DNA from: Mucilaginibacter myungsuensis
GTDB lineage: Bacteria; Bacteroidota; Bacteroidia; Sphingobacteriales; Sphingobacteriaceae
Assembly: GCF_015222005.1 (NCBI RefSeq)
Contig: NZ_JADFFL010000001.1
Location: forward strand, 682,001 to 746,000
Direction of reading: 5' to 3'
Length of the DNA: 64,000 nucleotides
Part shown: piece by piece, positions 60,582-64,000 of the stretch
How positions within the stretch are numbered: position 1 is the stretch's first letter
Layout: each line of letters starts with the position of its first letter
Made by a program: the position numbers and the translations under genes
Notes under the pieces: model-generated
The model's input: only the letters and a program-made list of their open reading frames with translations
The model's database searches: none
What the model was told of the DNA's origin: nothing

Positions 60582-61577
60582 TTATAGGCGCGGACAAATC
60601 GGTTCCGGTTCGGATAAGTGCCTGCGGAATACGTAACTGATGGATAACTCTAAACCACCTGCCCCAGCCGTTGCCCTGCTGAACGACGAGGTGTTAAAAT
60701 CATAACTCACCCCCACAATAGCATTATTAAAACGGTAACCCACGTTAGCGATAGCCGCATCTTTAAAACGATACATAGCGCCTGCTATCAAGCCGTTATC
60801 ATTTTGCATTTTAAACTCAGAGTAAAGGCCCAAACCTTTGATCTGCGCGGTACGCTGATCAATAAATATGGCATTCGGTGTCAGGTCGATATTTTGCGCA
60901 GCTTTGATACGTACACCGCCATGCAGCGCGAAGCGGATAGGTAGCTTACCATCTGCCGTGGTTGTGAACGGATCGCGCGGACGGGATAAGTGCGATACAC
61001 TGGCACCGCCGAACAGGTTGACGGTCTTTAGCGGATCCCCATCGTAATAGAACACGCCAGCATTGGCATCAAACACGGTAGTGTTACTGCTTGATAAGCC
61101 CTCAAAGCTCGGCAGCATAGGGTTGTAACCGTTCACCGGATCGTATTGGCTACCGAATTGCAGCTTGCTCATATCAAAACTGCGGTTGATGATACCGGCC
61201 TGCACGCCAAAACTTAGCTTTTGGTTACCATCGGCAGATACAGCTATCGAGTACCCGAAAGAGCCCAAAGCCGAAAAGTAGTTATAGCCTGCATCGCCGG
61301 CCGCCTGATTAAGGATGGTCAGGCCAACGCCTATCTTATCCGTCGGGCGCATGTCGGCAGATATCGCTCCCGTTTTGTAGCCATTGCCTACGTTGGCCCA
61401 TTGGTTCTTGTAGTTACCGCCAACCCTAAGGTCGCCGTTCATTACGCCGGTCAGGGCCGGGTTAAGCCATAATGGGTAGGCATAATATTGTGAAAAATGC
61501 GGGTCTACCTGAGCTTTAACCCTGCCTGCCGCTCCCATCAGGAGCAGCAGGGCTATCATCATTATTTTATTTTTCAT
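60582..61577 (-). CDS. Type IX secretion membrane protein PorP/SprF family
   Basis: Outer-membrane protein of 331 residues with a signal peptide (cleavage near VKA-Q, 23). DPHFSQYYAYPLWLNPALTG is the family hallmark, followed by GGNYKNQWANVGNGYKTGAI. The rest is a beta-barrel pattern with alternating residues. SprF homologues export or hold a neighbouring large adhesin (SprB type). The ATG overlaps the adhesin stop codon (ATGA), so the adhesin and this protein are coupled, matching the sprB-sprF order of Flavobacterium. The C-terminus ends in RRHLSEPEPICPRL. Confidence 0.93.
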   Translation of the reverse strand: MKNKIMMIALLLLMGAAGRVKAQVDPHFSQYYAYPLWLNPALTGVMNGDLRVGGNYKNQWANVGNGYKTGAISADMRPTDKIGVGLTILNQAAGDAGYNYFSALGSFGYSIAVSADGNQKLSFGVQAGIINRSFDMSKLQFGSQYDPVNGYNPMLPSFEGLSSSNTTVFDANAGVFYYDGDPLKTVNLFGGASVSHLSRPRDPFTTTADGKLPIRFALHGGVRIKAAQNIDLTPNAIFIDQRTAQIKGLGLYSEFKMQNDNGLIAGAMYRFKDAAIANVGYRFNNAIVGVSYDFNTSSFSRATAGAGGLELSISYVFRRHLSEPEPICPRL

Positions 61578-64000
61578 TTTAGTAGTGTTACTGAGCCGTT
61601 CTTTTTAACTGTAGTTCCATCATTCATCACTGCCTCTACGCTGTACATGTACACCGCTACCGGCTGTTTAGCGCCTCGGTAGGTACCATCCCACCCGCTG
61701 GCCTGCGAGGTTGAGCGGAACATCATCTCGCCGTACTGGTTCACCACCATAAAGGTGAGCGAGCGGATGTTGCTGCCATACACATAAAGCACATCGTTAT
61801 TGCCGTCGCCGTTTGGCGTAAAGGCATTAGGAACGAAGATGCTATTGCCTTGCGGATTGGTAGTTCTGCCGGTCACCGCGGTAGACAGGGCCGGTACCTG
61901 GCAAGCGATGCTGCCGTTAGCTCTCACCACAATGATCACGTTGGTATTCACCGGCAGGCCGCTCACGGTATGGGTAACCCCATTAGCACCCGAACTTGGT
62001 GTAAAGAATGATCCGCCGTTGATGCTGACCTCGTAGCTGGCCGCACCCGGCACCGCATTCCACTGGAATACCACGCTTGATACCGTTACTCCCGATACGG
62101 TCACTACCGGTGTTGCCAAAGGCTGACGGACCACCACCGCAACCGGTGTACGTGTTGCAGATACGCAACCTGCAGGATTAGCGGCTTCTGCGTAGAAAGT
62201 GGTGTTAGTGGTCAAAGCTGGTGTAGTAAAGCTATTACCAGTACCCAAAGCGGTACCGCCTGTAGCTGCCGCGTACCACCTGATGGTGATATTAGGATCG
62301 GCATTGTTAGCTGTAAGCGTTGCTGTTGCACCTGAGCATATTTCGGCAGCTGCGTTAACTGTCGGCGCTGTTGGCGGGGCCGACATTACTACATTTACCG
62401 CGGTACGTGTTGCCGATGGGCAACCACCTGCGTTAACAGCCTCTACATAATAGGTCACGTTGGCAGTAACCGCTGGCGTAGTAAAGTTTGTTCCTGCAAA
62501 GATCGATGCGCCTCCTGTGGCCGATATGTACCAGTTATAAGTAAAGCCTGCCTGCGGGTTACCCACCGTAAGTACTGCCGGGGTATTTACACAAGCATTT
62601 ACCGTATTGGCTGCCACTGTAGGTGCGCCCGGGATAGCCGTAACGTTTACCTGAACGCTTGCCGCTGTTGGGCTGCTGCAAGACCCGTTGGCTGCTTCTA
62701 CATAATAGGTAGCGTTAGCTGTAACAGGGCCGGTAATATAACTTGGACCGGTGAATACCAAATTGGTACGGGCCGCGTCGCTATACCAGCGGTAGGTCAC
62801 TCCTGCTATTGGCGATGCCACTGCTAATGTTGCAGGGCTGCCCGCGCAAGCGTTAACAGTTGCTGCTACCGGTACTGGTGTAGTTGGCACCGGAGAAACG
62901 GTCACTGAAATAGCTGTACGGCTTGATGACGAGCATCCGCTTACATTGCTTACTGCCTCTACGTAATACATCGCGTTAGCAGAAAGCACGCCTGTAGGGA
63001 AATTAGCACCCGTAAATATCGCGGTGCCACCTGTTGCCGCGGTGTACCAGTTAAAGGTAACGTTAGCGGTAGTACTGGCAGCGGTCAAGGTTGTACCTGT
63101 GCCCGCGCAAATATTTGGCGATGTTGAACCGCCTGTTGCGGTAATAGTTGGATTAGCCGGACGAGGGTTAACGTTGATCACCACCGCGGCACGCGTAGCC
63201 GAGCTGCAACCTGTCGCGTTCACCGCTGCTGCGTAGTAGGTAGTTGTAGCGTTCAGCGTAGGCGTAGTGAAGCTGGTACCGACCGCTATTGGTAAACCGC
63301 CTGTTGCAGTGGTGTACCAGTTGTAGGTCAGCCCTGCTTGCGGTGCAGCTATTGTTAAGGTAACTGTTGTGCCTGCACAGGTTTGTACCGTTGCGCCATT
63401 GGCGATGGTCGGTGTACCCGGCAAAGCGTTCACGTTAACCTGAACCCCGGCCGCTGTAGCGCTGCTGCAAGATCCGCTGGTAGCATCCACATAGAAGATT
63501 GTGTTAGCCGTGATCGGGCCGGTAGTGTAGCTTGGACCAGTGAACACCAAACTGGTGCGGGCCGCGTCGCTATACCATCTGTAAGTGATACCTAATAACG
63601 GTGAAGCAACAGCCACAGTAGCCGGGCTACCCGAGCAAACGGTAACCGTGTTGGCGGCCACTGTCGGCGTAGCCGGAGGTGTGGTTACCGATACTGCTAT
63701 CGATGTACGTGTTGATGACACGCATCCGGCAGCACTTACTGCCTCTACGTAATAGATAGTATTAACAGTTGGACTAACCAGGTAAGCTGCACCGGTAAAT
63801 ACCATGGTACCGCCTGTTGGTACAGTATACCATCTAAAGGTTACACCAGGAGTAGCGCTGGTAGCGGTCAACGTTGTCGAACTGCCTGCACAAATACTTG
63901 GCGCTGTTGAACCGCCTGTAGCTGTTACCGTTGGCGATACCGGAAGCGGGTTAACTGTGATGTTGATACCCGCACGTGTTGGCGAAGTACAGCCTGTCGC
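61574..64000 (-). CDS. Large T9SS adhesin with Ig-like repeats and type B C-terminal domain (5' end outside window)
   Basis: Minus-strand gene open to the right edge; at least 808 codons are visible, and no start is needed inside the window. It consists of at least seven Ig-like domains of 85-91 residues, each with two Cys and a motif such as TYRWYSDAART or TFNWYTAATGGT, then a fibronectin III-like domain (about 62,116 to 61,860). The last ~90 residues are a gliding-motility type C-terminal domain (NSIFVPNAFTPNGDGNNDV, FMVVNQYGEMMF, WDGTYRGAKQPVAVYMYSVE), which directs type IX secretion (type B). The protein would be a surface adhesin exported with the PorP/SprF protein encoded next. Confidence 0.9.
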   Translation of the reverse strand, partial: ATGCTSPTRAGINITVNPLPVSPTVTATGGSTAPSICAGSSTTLTATSATPGVTFRWYTVPTGGTMVFTGAAYLVSPTVNTIYYVEAVSAAGCVSSTRTSIAVSVTTPPATPTVAANTVTVCSGSPATVAVASPLLGITYRWYSDAARTSLVFTGPSYTTGPITANTIFYVDATSGSCSSATAAGVQVNVNALPGTPTIANGATVQTCAGTTVTLTIAAPQAGLTYNWYTTATGGLPIAVGTSFTTPTLNATTTYYAAAVNATGCSSATRAAVVINVNPRPANPTITATGGSTSPNICAGTGTTLTAASTTANVTFNWYTAATGGTAIFTGANFPTGVLSANAMYYVEAVSNVSGCSSSSRTAISVTVSPVPTTPVPVAATVNACAGSPATLAVASPIAGVTYRWYSDAARTNLVFTGPSYITGPVTANATYYVEAANGSCSSPTAASVQVNVTAIPGAPTVAANTVNACVNTPAVLTVGNPQAGFTYNWYISATGGASIFAGTNFTTPAVTANVTYYVEAVNAGGCPSATRTAVNVVMSAPPTAPTVNAAAEICSGATATLTANNADPNITIRWYAAATGGTALGTGNSFTTPALTTNTTFYAEAANPAGCVSATRTPVAVVVRQPLATPVVTVSGVTVSSVVFQWNAVPGAASYEVSINGGSFFTPSSGANGVTHTVSGLPVNTNVIIVVRANGSIACQVPALSTAVTGRTTNPQGNSIFVPNAFTPNGDGNNDVLYVYGSNIRSLTFMVVNQYGEMMFRSTSQASGWDGTYRGAKQPVAVYMYSVEAVMNDGTTVKKNGSVTLLK
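62117..64000 (-). repeat. Tandem Ig-like domain repeats in a three-domain higher-order array
   Basis: Within the adhesin, units alternate in three types: ITATGGST..ICAG, then VAATVNACAGSPATLAV..RWYSDAART, then AANTVNAC..FTYNWY. The same type returns after about 783-789 bases: GGGCCGCGTCGCTATACCA occurs at 62770 and again at 63559 (789 bases, 263 codons). Two complete rounds plus one extra unit are visible, and the array runs past the window edge. Recent duplication of three-domain blocks explains this. Confidence 0.8.

Noticed and set aside
62117..64000. Regular repeats as a CRISPR-like array
   Set aside because: The repeats are in-frame protein domains of 85-91 codons with diverged sequence, not short identical repeats with spacers.
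1..64000. tRNA, rRNA, insertion sequence, prophage or restriction/defence genes
   Set aside because: No cloverleaf, transposase, integrase, phage structural or defence motif was recognised anywhere in the window.

Overview
The window looks like chromosomal DNA of a Bacteroidota bacterium, most likely Sphingobacteriaceae (Mucilaginibacter/Pedobacter type). Supporting signs are a PorP/SprF - OmpA/PD40 - type B C-terminal-domain adhesin locus (type IX secretion, T9SS), an UpxY-type NusG paralogue in a polysaccharide operon, PepSY-like lipoproteins, TAnnTTTG-like promoter boxes, the absence of obvious Shine-Dalgarno sequences, and moderate G+C (judged by eye, not computed).

Left edge (40-4638): a sigma-54 response regulator and its histidine kinase, then two minus-strand genes, a WecA/MraY-type undecaprenyl-phosphate sugar-1-phosphate transferase and a family 2 glycosyltransferase. 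These two are divergent from the large locus.

Main region (4730-39387): about 32 tightly packed or overlapping plus-strand genes forming one exopolysaccharide/surface glycan locus. Order: outer-membrane export lipoprotein (Wza-like), co-polymerase/tyrosine autokinase (Wzc-like), UpxY antiterminator, an asparagine synthetase-glycosyltransferase fusion, an ABC exporter (Wzm/Wzt-like, with a C-terminal cargo domain on the ATPase), then a long run of glycosyltransferases with sugar-modifying genes. That run includes alpha-1,2- and alpha-1,3-fucosyltransferases, FdtA/FdtB for a 3-amino-3,6-dideoxyhexose, an exostosin-like enzyme, a GT61 enzyme and a GT/TIGR04325 methyltransferase fusion. The distal end is a module of FkbM methyltransferase, Wzy-like membrane protein, two glycosyltransferases, an exosortase-like membrane transpeptidase (Cys/Arg/His triad), a WcaF-type acetyltransferase and a secreted GH43 hydrolase. 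A strong hairpin terminator follows. About 19 glycosyltransferase domains on the plus strand, two transport logics and an exosortase make this the most unusual part of the window.

Right half (39690-58519): ordinary accessory and housekeeping genes. These are a START-domain protein, a TMEM220-like protein, a ricin-like secreted protein, a PQQ-type sugar dehydrogenase with a cytochrome c tail, a minus-strand chain (RseP, Dxr, a secreted protein, a GH3-like protein, a membrane protein, two glycosyltransferases) interrupted by a long imperfect palindrome at 49757-49850, a Big2-like lipoprotein, ClpB, a second histidine kinase, a YdcF/ElyC-like protein, a Pmp3 protein, a triple PepSY-like lipoprotein, a LuxR-like HTH protein and a small membrane protein.

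Right edge (58578-64000): a minus-strand T9SS operon. A large adhesin (5' end outside the window) made of about 85-91-residue Ig-like repeats in a three-domain higher-order repeat overlaps a PorP/SprF gene, followed by a PorE-like OmpA/PD40 protein. No tRNA, rRNA, CRISPR array, insertion sequence or prophage was recognised.
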